Shown: positions 26,713 to 35,331, counted from the first letter of the stretch. The stretch is DNA of 64,000 nucleotides from Bradyrhizobium sp. LTSP849 (GCF_000938255.1 NZ_JYMR01000023.1:186001-250000); one strand, 5' to 3'. Notes: generated by a model from the letters alone, not told the origin. Numbers and translations: made by a program.

Positions 26713-26891
26713 ATCCACTTATACGGGGCGATTGCGGTCGGGCTGATGTAGCACTGCAATCGCATAGCAAACAGAGGTTGTGGAAGTGATCGATGACGTT
26801 GGATGTTTTGCGGCTACGCTTTCACCGTTCGTTAGCCAATGTCATGCGCGAAGCTTCCTGAAGGCCAGCGAGCGCCGTTCGCAGACCGTGA

Positions 26892-26960
26892 GTCCGCTTC
26901 TGGCCCGAAGGCGACATCCGACCATGTCCGTTTTGCGCCGCAATTGGAGGAGAAGCGGAC
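26892..26960. repeat. Inverted repeat in the 351-base gap upstream of the ABC operon
   Basis: GTCCGCTTCT (26892-26901) and AGAAGCGGAC (26951-26960) are a perfect 10-bp inverted pair, with a second copy of the ATGTCCG half at 26924-26930. Apart from this and the palindrome at 27018, I see nothing in 26713-27063: no open frame with coding character and no clear promoter. Confidence 0.6.
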
Positions 26961-27017
26961 ATCGGGCACGCGGCCGCCTAATGAGTACACGTCCTGTTCA
27001 TGCGCTTGAGTTCAATG

Positions 27018-27062
27018 TTTGAGCGTGATCCGGAAAGCTGTCTCGCACTTTTCTGGATCCTA
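27018..27062. repeat. Rhizobiales-type palindromic element, possible terminator of the minus-strand operon
   Basis: GATCCGGAAAG (27027-27037) pairs with CTTTTCTGGATC (27048-27059) with one wobble and one bulge, flanked by GAGCGT. It resembles the GAGCGTGATCCGGAAAAGTG element scattered in Rhizobiales genomes, as I remember it. It lies directly after the last gene of the leftward ABC operon and could end its transcript. Confidence 0.55.
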
Positions 27063-27063
27063 A

Positions 27064-27879
27064 TCAGTTGGTCAGCCGTCGCGACAATCCGGTGACGCGC
27101 TCCATCACGGCAACCAGCACGACGGTAGCAATGATCAGCACGCTCGAAAGTGCGGCGATCGTGACATCGAGCTTGCCTTCGAGGTCCTGCCACATCCGGA
27201 TCGGCAGCATGTCGGTGGCGGCATCGCGCAGGAACAGTGAGACCGGCACGTTGTCGAAGGACGACATGAAGGCGATGAAGGCACCCGCGATGATGCCCGG
27301 CCGGATCAGCGGCAGCACGATGCGCCGGAAGGTGTAGAGGCGGCTGGCGCCCAGCACCGCCGAGCTCTCGAGCAGCGTCGGTTCGAGCTGGGCCAGCGCC
27401 GCCACCGTGTTGCGGATGACATAGGGCACGCAGACCACGGTGTGGCCGATCACCAGCGTCAGCGGCGATACCGGCAGGCCGACCAGTGAAAACAGCATCA
27501 GCGCGGCAAGGCCGAAGGCCAGCGCCGGCAGCACCAGCGGCGACATGAAGAGGGAATCGAGCAGCCGCGCCGACAGCGTCCGCGACCGCGAGATCGCCAG
27601 CGCCGCCGCGACGCCGAGCACAACGGACAGACCCGTCGCCCACAGCGCCACGATGAGGCTGTTCTTCGCGGCAAAGTGCAACTGCCAGGCGTCCCAGAGT
27701 TCGGCGTACCAGCGCAGCGAATAGCCTGGCGGCGGGAATCTCAGCGAGAAGCCGCTGGTGAAGGAGACGATCAGCACCACCAGCGACGGCGCGATGATGA
27801 TGATCAGCGCGATGATCGCGATCACCGTCATGACGAATTCGAAGCTGATTGCTTCAAGGGTGCGCTTGCGCCCGCTCAT
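27064..27879 (-). CDS. ABC transporter permease, spermidine/putrescine PotC type
   Basis: Inner-membrane permease of 271 residues with about six helices; the first follows MSGRKRTLEAISFEF. The EAA-like cytoplasmic loop near residues 180-200 contains SSAVLGASRLYTFRRIVLP. The start at 27879 overlaps the stop of the upstream permease (ATGA); the longer open frame to 28473 runs through that gene in another frame and is not coding. It is the last gene of the leftward operon. Confidence 0.92.
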   Translation of the reverse strand: MSGRKRTLEAISFEFVMTVIAIIALIIIIAPSLVVLIVSFTSGFSLRFPPPGYSLRWYAELWDAWQLHFAAKNSLIVALWATGLSVVLGVAAALAISRSRTLSARLLDSLFMSPLVLPALAFGLAALMLFSLVGLPVSPLTLVIGHTVVCVPYVIRNTVAALAQLEPTLLESSAVLGASRLYTFRRIVLPLIRPGIIAGAFIAFMSSFDNVPVSLFLRDAATDMLPIRMWQDLEGKLDVTIAALSSVLIIATVVLVAVMERVTGLSRRLTN

Positions 27880-28742
27880 CACGCCCCTCCGTAGCCGCGC
27901 GACATGCGGCCGAGCGTGGTGAAGACGGAGACGACCGCGAGCACGGCGAGCAGGAAGATGATCGAGATCGCCGAGGCAAACGGCCAGTTCTGGAGTGTGG
28001 AGGCCTGCTGATAGAGATACATCGGCATGAACAGCATCTGCCCGCCGCCGATCAGCGACTGGGTGATGAAGGCGGTGATCGCGGCCGCATAGGTCAGCGT
28101 GCATCCGGCGATGACGCCGGGCAGCGACAGCGGCAGGGTGATCTTGAAGAAGCTGCGCCAGCTGCCGGCGCCGAGAGAGCAGGAGGCATCGTCGAGATTG
28201 GGATCGATCCGGCCGAGCGCGGTGATCAGCGGCAGCGTCATCAAGGGCATCTGCACCTGCGCCAGCGCAATCACCACGCCGAACTGGGTGTAGAGCAGCT
28301 TTAATGGCGTATCGATGATGCCGAGCGATTGCAGCGTCGCGTTGATGATGCCCTGGCGTCCGAGGATGACAATCCAGGCGAAGGTGCGGACCACGACGCT
28401 GGTCAGAAGGGGCAGCAGCACGATCAGGATGATGATGGTCTGAAGCCGCGGCCCGACCCGCTGATAGAGCCACGCGATGGGAAAGCCGAGCACGAGGCAG
28501 ACGGCCGTCACCTCGGCGCCTAACAGCAGCGTCGAGCCGAGCACACTGAGGCTGAAGGGGTCAGTGAGGAAGTGCAGGTACTGGCCGAGCCCCCAATGCA
28601 GCGCGGCCGTGTCGTTGTGCAGCGAGAGCCAGAGCAATTGCAGCAGCGGCGCGACGAAGAACACCAGGAAGAACAGCGCCAGCGGCGCTGCCAATCCCAT
28701 CCCGTAGGACGTCACGTCACGTGAGGCCGGTGCTGCGCCCAT
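27879..28742 (-). CDS. ABC transporter permease, spermidine/putrescine PotB type
   Basis: A 287-residue permease with about six helices and the EAA loop DASCSLGAGSWRSFFKITLP near residues 185-205. I chose the ATG at 28742, which has AAGGA 9 bases upstream; a TTG at 28748 is in frame. It pairs with the overlapping permease gene downstream and follows the binding-protein gene by 19 bases. Confidence 0.92.
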   Translation of the reverse strand: MGAAPASRDVTSYGMGLAAPLALFFLVFFVAPLLQLLWLSLHNDTAALHWGLGQYLHFLTDPFSLSVLGSTLLLGAEVTAVCLVLGFPIAWLYQRVGPRLQTIIILIVLLPLLTSVVVRTFAWIVILGRQGIINATLQSLGIIDTPLKLLYTQFGVVIALAQVQMPLMTLPLITALGRIDPNLDDASCSLGAGSWRSFFKITLPLSLPGVIAGCTLTYAAAITAFITQSLIGGGQMLFMPMYLYQQASTLQNWPFASAISIIFLLAVLAVVSVFTTLGRMSRGYGGA

Positions 28743-28761
28743 TGCCAAATCCTTCGAGCGT

Positions 28762-29808
28762 CTAGATCTTGATCTCGCGGTTGAAGCGCTCGATCCAGGC
28801 CGAGCGCTGCTCGTTGATCTTCTTCCAGTCCTGGAACACGAATTTCTGCTTCAGCTCGGCGGTGTCCTTGGCGAGCACGCGCGCGATCTCGCCGCCCATC
28901 GTCACCTTGGAATTGGTCGGCACGATCAAATAGGGCGGGTTCATCAGCGTGGTCTGCACTTCGGGCGTCAGTGACGCCTCGATCAGCTTGAACGCGAGCT
29001 CGCGGTTGGGCGAATTCTTGACGATGTGGATCGTGGTCTTGAAGGCGATCGCGCCTTCTTTCGGCGCCACGAACTCGACCGGCACGCCGCGCGCCTTCAG
29101 GATCTGGATGGCGTTGAAATTGCCGGGCGAGATGTCGATCTGGCCCTGCTGGAACAGGGTTGCGAGCGCGCCGGGGTTGGCCGCCACGGCAGCGAGATTG
29201 GGCTTGAGCTCCTCGATCGCCTTGAAGGCGGGATCGATATTGGCTTCAGAGCCGCCGCGCATCTTGGCAATCTCGACCAGCCAGCCGGTGCCGAGCGTCG
29301 AGTTGAGGTTGGTGATGCCGACGCGGCCCTTGAACTCGGGCTTCCACAGATCAGCCCAGGAGGTGGGCGGCGTCTTGATCGCTTCCGGATTGTAGGTGAG
29401 GCCGACAACCTGGAAGAACGGAGCGGGGCCCATCGGTTCCTGCGCCTCGGCGATCAGGTCCTTGTAATAGGCGCTCTTCTCGACCGGATAGGGCTCGGCG
29501 AGATCCTGGCCGATTGCGACCAGCGCCGGGCCGGGATCGTGCAGCATGACGTCGATCGGCGGATTGGCCTTTGCCGCATTCACCTTCGCGATCTGGTCGA
29601 CCGAGAGCATGGGGTCGAGCACGATCGCCGCATCCGCATTCGCCTTGCGGAACGCCGGCACCAGCACGGCCTTGTGCGCTTCCTCCCAGCTTCCGGTGAA
29701 GGTCGCAAACACCAGCGGACGGGCCTGGGCGTAGCTTAAGCCCGGAAACGCCTTCATGGCGCCGAGTGTGAGTGCGGTCGTCATCAGGCTTCGGCGGTTG
29801 AGGATCAT
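28762..29808 (-). CDS. Extracellular solute-binding protein, PotD-like
   Basis: A 348-residue periplasmic binding protein with a signal sequence (NRRSLMTTALTLGAMKAF, then SYAQA); the Arg pair raises the option of Tat export. The body has the family-1/PotD layout: VFATFTGSWEE, an LTYNPEAI hinge and TSWADLWKPEFKGRVG, the last common in polyamine and iron-type binding proteins. GGGAG lies 8 bases before the start. It is the binding component for the two permeases and the ATPase around it; the ligand is unknown. Confidence 0.92.
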   Translation of the reverse strand: MILNRRSLMTTALTLGAMKAFPGLSYAQARPLVFATFTGSWEEAHKAVLVPAFRKANADAAIVLDPMLSVDQIAKVNAAKANPPIDVMLHDPGPALVAIGQDLAEPYPVEKSAYYKDLIAEAQEPMGPAPFFQVVGLTYNPEAIKTPPTSWADLWKPEFKGRVGITNLNSTLGTGWLVEIAKMRGGSEANIDPAFKAIEELKPNLAAVAANPGALATLFQQGQIDISPGNFNAIQILKARGVPVEFVAPKEGAIAFKTTIHIVKNSPNRELAFKLIEASLTPEVQTTLMNPPYLIVPTNSKVTMGGEIARVLAKDTAELKQKFVFQDWKKINEQRSAWIERFNREIKI

Positions 29809-29821
29809 GTCGAACTCCCTG

Positions 29822-29863
29822 TGGACTGGATCTAAAGCGTTCTGGACTGGATCTAAAACGTTG
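29822..29863. repeat. 21-bp tandem duplication spanning the end of the ATPase gene
   Basis: Two adjacent copies of TGGACTGGATCTAAARCGTT (29822-29842 and 29843-29863) differ at two positions. The right copy contains the stop codon (29855-29853) and last codons of the PotA-type gene; the left copy repeats that stop just after it. Confidence 0.85.
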
Positions 29864-30947
29864 CGGGAAAAGCGTTGGCGAGCGATGGGGCGAGCGGCGC
29901 GAGCCGTACCGCCGCGCCGTTCTCCAGCGCGTGCGTCTCGCCGATGCGCGCCTGGGAGATTTTCACGCCGGAGCCATCTGCGGTCTTGATCTCGTGCACG
30001 ACGGTCGCACCCAGCGGCAGCGACATGCCGACCACGCCGGCAAAACCGGTCTCGTCGCCGACGAATTGCAGATGCTCTGGTCGGATGCAGACGGTGACGC
30101 GGCCACCTTCGGTGAGAGCGCCGCCCGCGGGCCGTGCGATGATCTCCGCGCCGGCATCGAGGCGCACTTTCGCAGCAGTGCGATCCGCCGACACCACTAT
30201 TCCGGGCATGCGGTTGCTGGAGCCGACAAACGTGTTCACGAACAGCGTCTGGGGCCGATCGTAAACGTCGGAGGGCGAGCCGAACTGTTCGAGCTTGCCG
30301 TGACTGAGCACGGCGACGCGGTCGGCCATCGACAGCGCCTCTTCCTGGTCGTGCGTCACGATCAGCGTCGTGATGCCGGAGACGCGTTGAAGCCGCTTGA
30401 CCTCGATCTGCATGTCGAGCCGCAAATTCTTGTCCAGCGCGGCGAAGGGCTCATCGAGCAGCAGGATCGACGGCTTGATCGCGAGCGCACGCGCGAGCGC
30501 GACGCGCTGCTGCTGGCCGCCGGAGAGCTGCCGCGGCAGCCGCTCCGCCATCGCCGGCAGCTGCACCAGCTCCAGCAGGCGCTGCGCCTCGCGCTGGCGC
30601 GTGGCCTTGTTGACGCCGCGCGCGGCGAGGCCATAGCCGACATTCTCACTGATCGAAAGATGCGGAAACAGCGCGTAATTCTGGAACACGATGCCGACGG
30701 CGCGGCGGTTCGGCGGCAGCGCATCGACGATGTCGTCGCCGATGATGATCCGCCCCTGCGTCTGCGCGATGAAGCCGGCGATGATCCGCAGCAGCGTCGT
30801 CTTGCCGCAGCCGGAGGGGCCGAGCAGGGCAATGATCTCGCCGCCCTTGATGTCGAGATTGATGTTTTGGACCGCCAGCGCACCGCTCGGATAGCGATGG
30901 GTGACGGCATCGACGACGAGCGATCGGCCGCTTTGCGCATCAGCCAT
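29853..30947 (-). CDS. ABC transporter ATP-binding protein, PotA type
   Basis: A 364-residue ATPase with Walker A GPSGCGKTT (near residue 43), Q-loop VFQNYALFPH, signature LSGGQQQR, Walker B ILLLDEPFAALD and the H-loop VTHDQEEA, followed by a TOBE domain (VCIRPEHLQF) as in PotA/FbpC. GGGAGG precedes the ATG. It lies upstream of the binding protein and permeases in the leftward operon and energises the uptake. Confidence 0.94.
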   Translation of the reverse strand: MADAQSGRSLVVDAVTHRYPSGALAVQNINLDIKGGEIIALLGPSGCGKTTLLRIIAGFIAQTQGRIIIGDDIVDALPPNRRAVGIVFQNYALFPHLSISENVGYGLAARGVNKATRQREAQRLLELVQLPAMAERLPRQLSGGQQQRVALARALAIKPSILLLDEPFAALDKNLRLDMQIEVKRLQRVSGITTLIVTHDQEEALSMADRVAVLSHGKLEQFGSPSDVYDRPQTLFVNTFVGSSNRMPGIVVSADRTAAKVRLDAGAEIIARPAGGALTEGGRVTVCIRPEHLQFVGDETGFAGVVGMSLPLGATVVHEIKTADGSGVKISQARIGETHALENGAAVRLAPLAPSLANAFPATF

Positions 30948-31052
30948 GGTGTTGCCTCCCGTTCTCCCTAAGCAGAAAGCAAGTCTCGTGCCCTGGTTCG
31001 GCGGCTGCGCGATCGAAGATGGATTGAAGATCGTCCATCGCCGCCGCTCCGC

Positions 31053-31802
31053 TCAGCTATCGCGATGCTCGAGCCGGGCGGCGAGCGCCCCGGCAAGACC
31101 GATGGTCGGCTTGGCGGCGGGCCGGCGGAACGTGCCCGCCGTCGCCTTGCGCAGGCGTAGCGCCACCAGCGCCTCGGCCTGCTTCACGGAGGCGATGACC
31201 TGATCGACGACGGGGACGGGGATCCGGTCGGCGACGCGCTCGGCAAGGCCTGAGAGTGGCGCGCCCGCAAAAATCAAAACATCGGCCTCGTTCTCGACGA
31301 TCGCGCGCTGCGCGAGAGCGACGAGCACGTCCTCCTTCTCGGTTCCGACCTCGGAGATCGCCTGGAACGGCGTATCGAGCATGCGGATACCGGCGCAGCG
31401 CTCCCACAGCCCGTGGGCGCGGACGCACTCTTCGTACCAGGGCCCCAACGCCTGGGCGAAGGTGACGATAGCGAAGCGGCGCCCGGCCATGCAGGCCGTC
31501 AGCATCGCGGCTTCCGCCATGCCGACCACGGGGATGTCGAAGGTTTCGCGCGCGGCGAACAGGCCGGGATCGCCGAACGCCGCGATGATCGCGGCGTCGA
31601 CATTGCGATGCTGCTCGGCCAGCATCTCCAGCGCGATGGCGCCGCCGATCTGCGCCTCGGTGCGCGTCGAAATGTAGGGCACGCCGCGGGATGCGGTGCA
31701 GGGGATCAGCTCGGTGCCGGGGGAAGCGGCCTGCTGCCCGACGCCCATCATCAGCCGGGTGACTTCGGTGCTGGTGTTCGGGTTGAGCAGGAGGAGCTTC
31801 AT
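31053..31802 (-). CDS. Asp/Glu/hydantoin racemase superfamily protein lacking both catalytic cysteines
   Basis: A 249-residue protein with the racemase fold opening MKLLLLNPNTSTEVT and the two usual active-site regions. In hydantoin racemases these contain cysteines near residues 76 and 181; here they read IIAAFGDPGL (A75) and VLIFAGAPLSGL (G180), so both nucleophilic cysteines are missing. Other cysteines (C35, C104, C126, C136) are not at those sites. It is two bases downstream of the GntR gene and 105 bases before the ATPase gene, so it belongs to the leftward operon. Racemase activity by the two-cysteine mechanism seems excluded; the true role is unknown. Confidence 0.85.
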   Translation of the reverse strand: MKLLLLNPNTSTEVTRLMMGVGQQAASPGTELIPCTASRGVPYISTRTEAQIGGAIALEMLAEQHRNVDAAIIAAFGDPGLFAARETFDIPVVGMAEAAMLTACMAGRRFAIVTFAQALGPWYEECVRAHGLWERCAGIRMLDTPFQAISEVGTEKEDVLVALAQRAIVENEADVLIFAGAPLSGLAERVADRIPVPVVDQVIASVKQAEALVALRLRKATAGTFRRPAAKPTIGLAGALAARLEHRDS

Positions 31803-31804
31803 CG

Positions 31805-32584
31805 TTATGCCGCCGTCTGCTTGGCTTGAGAGGTGGCGAGGACTTCGAGCAGGGCGGTGCCGGTGCGCCAGACATGGGCGCCGAGCAGGCGTCCGGCGGC
31901 TTCGCCGTCGCGGGCTTCGAGGGCGGCCAGAATATCGGCATGCTCGTCGACCGAATTGCTCCAGCGGCGGTCGGCGCCAAGCGCCAGATAGCGCGCGCGC
32001 TCGGCGCGGGAGATCAGCGTCTCGTGCGCCTCCCGCAGCGGCGTGTTGCGGGCCATGCGGACGATGGTGTTGTGGATCTCGCCATTGATGGCAAAGTAGT
32101 CGTCGAGCTTGCCGTTGCGATGATGACCCTCCATGCGGGTCTGAAGCGTGCGCAGGCGCGCAAGATCGCGCTCGGTCGCGCGCTCCGCGGCAAGTTCGGC
32201 GGCAAGCCGCTCGATCCCGGCCAGCGCCTCGAACAATTCCGAGATGCCCTCGACCGCGATGCCGGCAATGCGCGGGCTGCGGTTCGGCCGCAGCTCGATC
32301 AATCCTTCGGCCGCGAGCACCTTCATCGCCTCGCGCAGCGGCGTGCGCGATACGCCGAGCGACTTCGAGAGCTTGGTCTCCTGGGTCTGCGATCCCGGCG
32401 GCAACTCGCCGCGAATGATCATCGTCCGCATCCGCGCGGCGGCGCGCTCATGCAGGCCCATCCGCTTGAGTTTGGGCGACTTTCGTCCCTTCGGCGCTTC
32501 CGATTTTGGCTGCACGCGTGCCTCGCTTATCAAATTGATCTTAGCCGTTTTGGGCTCTTTGGCTTGCCCAAAATACCGACGCAT
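31805..32584 (-). CDS. GntR family transcriptional regulator (FCD type)
   Basis: A 259-residue regulator: a basic N-terminal tail, a winged helix at about residues 44-110 (LPPGSQTQETKLSKSLGVSR, TPLREAMKVLAAEGLIEL) and an alpha-helical FCD effector domain with the metal-site-like histidines in EIHNTIVRMA and DEHADILAAL. The start at 32584 has no good ribosome-binding site; M42 (32461) would still keep the whole DNA-binding domain. It heads the leftward operon and faces the rightward ABC operon across a candidate operator at 32615, so it probably controls both in response to a pathway metabolite. Confidence 0.92.
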   Translation of the reverse strand: MRRYFGQAKEPKTAKINLISEARVQPKSEAPKGRKSPKLKRMGLHERAAARMRTMIIRGELPPGSQTQETKLSKSLGVSRTPLREAMKVLAAEGLIELRPNRSPRIAGIAVEGISELFEALAGIERLAAELAAERATERDLARLRTLQTRMEGHHRNGKLDDYFAINGEIHNTIVRMARNTPLREAHETLISRAERARYLALGADRRWSNSVDEHADILAALEARDGEAAGRLLGAHVWRTGTALLEVLATSQAKQTAA

Positions 32585-32614
32585 CTAGCTGAAAACAATG
32601 GCACAACGCGCAAA

Positions 32615-32631
32615 TTGTATGCAGCATGCAA
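32615..32631. promoter_or_regulatory. Candidate GntR operator
   Basis: TTGTATGC-A-GCATGCAA is a 17-base near-perfect palindrome (7 of 8 arm positions) in the 129-base divergent intergenic region. FCD-type GntR proteins commonly bind such short TTGnATnC-like palindromes. A second perfect palindrome, ATCAAATTGAT, lies at about 32525-32535 within the annotated N-terminus of the regulator gene, which would become leader if M42 is the start. Confidence 0.6.
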
Positions 32632-32713
32632 AAACCGGATTGCGCTGCGGCGAAGAGCGACCGATGATCTTGCGCGACGCGCGAGATCTCGCGCCTTCGG
32701 AACGGAGTAAGCG

Positions 32714-33718
32714 ATGCGGACGAGTTTGCGACTGGGCCTCGTATTGATGGCAGCGATACTCGGTGGAAGCGATCTCGCCTCCGCGCAGACGGCGAAGATC
32801 AAGCTCGGTTACGCCAAATGCGCGCACTGCCTGCCGATGTCGCTGGTTCCGGGGCTGGCCAAGAATGTCGAGGTCGACGCGACCGGCTTCAACTCGGGCA
32901 ATGACGTGCTCACTGCCCTGATATCGAAGAGCATCGACGTCGCGCAGGTCACTTACCTCCACTACATCACGGCGCTCGACAAAGGTTTTGACGTCGTCGC
33001 CGTGTCGGGCCAGATCAACGGCGGCTCGGAATGTCTGTCGTCCACGAAGCTGAACCTTCCGCCTGATGACTGGACGGCGTTCAAGGCGATCGTTGCCAAG
33101 GGGAAGAGCGACGGTCAGCCGCTGAAGGTCGCGGCGTCCCGGGGCAACGCGCAGGACATCCATATGCGCGGCGCGTTCCTTAAGCAGGGTGTCGATCCCA
33201 ACAAGGACATCCAGTTCATCAACATTCCCAATCCATCCGACCATCTTGCGGCGTTGCAGCGCGGCGAGGTCGACATGATCTGCTCGGTCGAGCCGTTTGC
33301 CTCGCAGATCAGGCTCGCAGGCGCCGGCAAGCATTTTGTGCTGCCTTACGACCAAGCGGCAGGAAATCTGACCAACCTCATCGTCACCCGCTCGGACGTG
33401 ATCGCAAGCCAGCGCGCCGGCGTTCAGGGCATCGTCACCGCGGTGGTCGAGCTCGACAACAAGCTGATCGCCGACAAGTCCCTGTGGATCGACGTCATCA
33501 ACAAGCTCACCGGCCTCGACAAGACGGTCGCGACCGAGGCGCTGAAGAATGCCTCGCCGGATCCGGCGATCCATCGTTCGCAGACGCTCGCGATCGCCGC
33601 GATGATGCGCGACCTCAAATACATCTCGAAGGACGTCTCTGCGGAAGCGGAGAAGAACATGGACTATTCGTTCCTGGAGCAGGCCACGGGAAAAACCAAG
33701 AATGACCTCGGTTACTGA
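32714..33718 (+). CDS. ABC transporter substrate-binding protein, nitrate/sulfonate/taurine (SsuA/TauA/NMT1) type
   Basis: A 334-residue binding protein with a signal peptide (SLRLGLVLMAAILGGSDLASA), then KIKLGYAKCAHCLPMSLVPG and VDVAQVTYLHYITAL as in the NMT1/THI5-like group that binds sulfonates, nitrate or pyrimidine-like ligands. Unusually a CAHC pair sits near the mature N-terminus. GGAG precedes the start. Its 3' end overlaps the permease gene by 17 bases. With the enzymes downstream, a nitrogen heterocycle is the likely ligand (inference). Confidence 0.92.
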   Translation: MRTSLRLGLVLMAAILGGSDLASAQTAKIKLGYAKCAHCLPMSLVPGLAKNVEVDATGFNSGNDVLTALISKSIDVAQVTYLHYITALDKGFDVVAVSGQINGGSECLSSTKLNLPPDDWTAFKAIVAKGKSDGQPLKVAASRGNAQDIHMRGAFLKQGVDPNKDIQFINIPNPSDHLAALQRGEVDMICSVEPFASQIRLAGAGKHFVLPYDQAAGNLTNLIVTRSDVIASQRAGVQGIVTAVVELDNKLIADKSLWIDVINKLTGLDKTVATEALKNASPDPAIHRSQTLAIAAMMRDLKYISKDVSAEAEKNMDYSFLEQATGKTKNDLGY

Positions 33719-34553
33719 CGCAGCTCCAGCCAAGCCGGCGTTTCGGCTGACCCGGCTGTTTCAGGGGCTCGAGCGCGTTGTCGTTCCCGCGCTGCTGATC
33801 GCGGGCTGGGAGGCTTTTGCCCGCAGCGGCGTCCTGCCGCCGGCCCTGTTGCCGGCGCCGAGCGCGGTGCTGCATGCCCTCGGCGACTGGGTGTTCGGCT
33901 TCGACGAGACCACGCAGACCTATTCCGGGCATTGGCTGCGCGATGCGCTCGCCAGCGCCTTGCGCGTGTTCGCTGGCTTTGCGCTGGCGAGCCTGCTTGG
34001 AATCCTCGCCGGCGTCGCCATTGGCTGGTCGCGCCTGTTCGAGAAGACGCTGGAGCCGACGCTCCAGATGCTGCGTCCGATCCCGCCGGTGTCCTGGATT
34101 CCGCTCGCCATCATCTGGTTCGGCATCGCCGACAAGCCGGCGATCTTCCTCGTTTTCCTCGGCGCCTTCTTTCCGGTGCTGATGAACGCCATTCACGGTG
34201 TGAAGACCGTGGACCATAATCTCGTGCGCGCCGGCGCCATGATGGGCGCGAGCCAGCGGCAGATGCTGACCGACATCGTGCTGCCGGCGTCGTTACCCTC
34301 GATCTTCGCAGGCCTGCGCATCGCGGTCGGATCGGCGTGGATGCTGACGGTCACGGCCGAGATGGTCGCGGTCAAGAGCGGGCTCGGCTACGTCTTGTGG
34401 GATTCCTATTACTTCCTGCGCTACGACATCGTGCTCGCAGCAATGATCTCCATCGGGTTGCTCGGTTATCTCTCCGACCTCGGCCTTAAAGTCATCATGG
34501 CGCACACGCTGCGCTGGCAGGCGACAACCACCGTGCAGGGCAGGGCGGGCTGA
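33702..34553 (+). CDS. ABC transporter permease, SsuC/TauC type
   Basis: A 283-residue permease with about six helices and the conserved PPVSWIPLAIIWFGI and GASQRQMLTDIVLPASLP loop typical of nitrate/sulfonate-type permeases. It starts within the binding-protein gene, and its stop overlaps the ATPase start (TGATG), so the three components are coupled. Confidence 0.93.
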   Translation: MTSVTDAAPAKPAFRLTRLFQGLERVVVPALLIAGWEAFARSGVLPPALLPAPSAVLHALGDWVFGFDETTQTYSGHWLRDALASALRVFAGFALASLLGILAGVAIGWSRLFEKTLEPTLQMLRPIPPVSWIPLAIIWFGIADKPAIFLVFLGAFFPVLMNAIHGVKTVDHNLVRAGAMMGASQRQMLTDIVLPASLPSIFAGLRIAVGSAWMLTVTAEMVAVKSGLGYVLWDSYYFLRYDIVLAAMISIGLLGYLSDLGLKVIMAHTLRWQATTTVQGRAG

Positions 34554-35329
34554 TGGCGGCAATCGAGCTTCGCAACATCGTCAAGGTGTTTTCCGACAAG
34601 CGGCGCGGCCGCGACTTGCTGACGCTGGACAACATCAATCTCGACATCGAGGCGAATGATTTCGTCTGCCTGCTCGGCCCATCCGGCTGCGGCAAGTCGA
34701 CCCTGCTCAACATCATCGCCGGCTTCGAGCAGGCGACCTCCGGGCGCACGCTGGTCGACGGCAAGCAGGTGGAGCGGCCGGGATCGGACCGCGGCGTGGT
34801 GTTCCAGCAGCCGACTCTGATGCCGTGGCTGACGGCGATCGACAACGTCGCCTTCCATCTCAAGCTCAAGGGCGTCGGCAAGGCCGAGCGGCACCATCGC
34901 GCCATGGAGTTCATCGATCTCGTGGGCTTGCGCGGCTTCGAGCATCATCACCCCTCCGAGCTGTCCGGTGGCATGAACCAGCGGGTGGGGATCGCCCGCG
35001 CGCTGCTGATGAACCCGAGCGTCATCCTGATGGACGAGCCGTTTGCGGCACTCGACGCCCAGACCAAGCTTGAAATGCAGGAGGAGCTGGTCGCGATCTG
35101 GCAGAAGCGCCGCTGCACCATCGTGTTCGTCACCCACAGCGTCGATGAGGCGCTGGTGCTCGGCAACAAGATCGTGGTGATGACGAAAAGACCGGGCCGG
35201 ATTCGCGAGGCCGTCAATTTCGACATGCCGCGCCCGCGGGACATCACCAGCCCCGAATTCAATGATGCAAAGCGCCGTATTCTCACGCTCATTCGCGAGG
35301 AATCGACGCGCCTCGCGCAGGCGTCCTAG
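34553..35329 (+). CDS. ABC transporter ATP-binding protein, SsuB/TauB type
   Basis: A 258-residue ATPase: Walker A GPSGCGKST, Q-loop VFQQPTLMPWLTA, signature ELSGGMNQRVGIAR, Walker B VILMDEPFAALD and VTHSVDEAL. The LSGGMNQR variant is typical of the nitrate/taurine group. It completes the rightward transporter, and the amidohydrolase gene starts two bases later. Confidence 0.94.
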   Translation: MAAIELRNIVKVFSDKRRGRDLLTLDNINLDIEANDFVCLLGPSGCGKSTLLNIIAGFEQATSGRTLVDGKQVERPGSDRGVVFQQPTLMPWLTAIDNVAFHLKLKGVGKAERHHRAMEFIDLVGLRGFEHHHPSELSGGMNQRVGIARALLMNPSVILMDEPFAALDAQTKLEMQEELVAIWQKRRCTIVFVTHSVDEALVLGNKIVVMTKRPGRIREAVNFDMPRPRDITSPEFNDAKRRILTLIREESTRLAQAS

Positions 35330-35331
35330 CC

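Noticed and set aside
27880-28473. N-terminal extension of the PotC-type permease frame
   Set aside because: This part overlaps the PotB-type gene in another frame and has no permease character; the ATG at 27879 fits the family.
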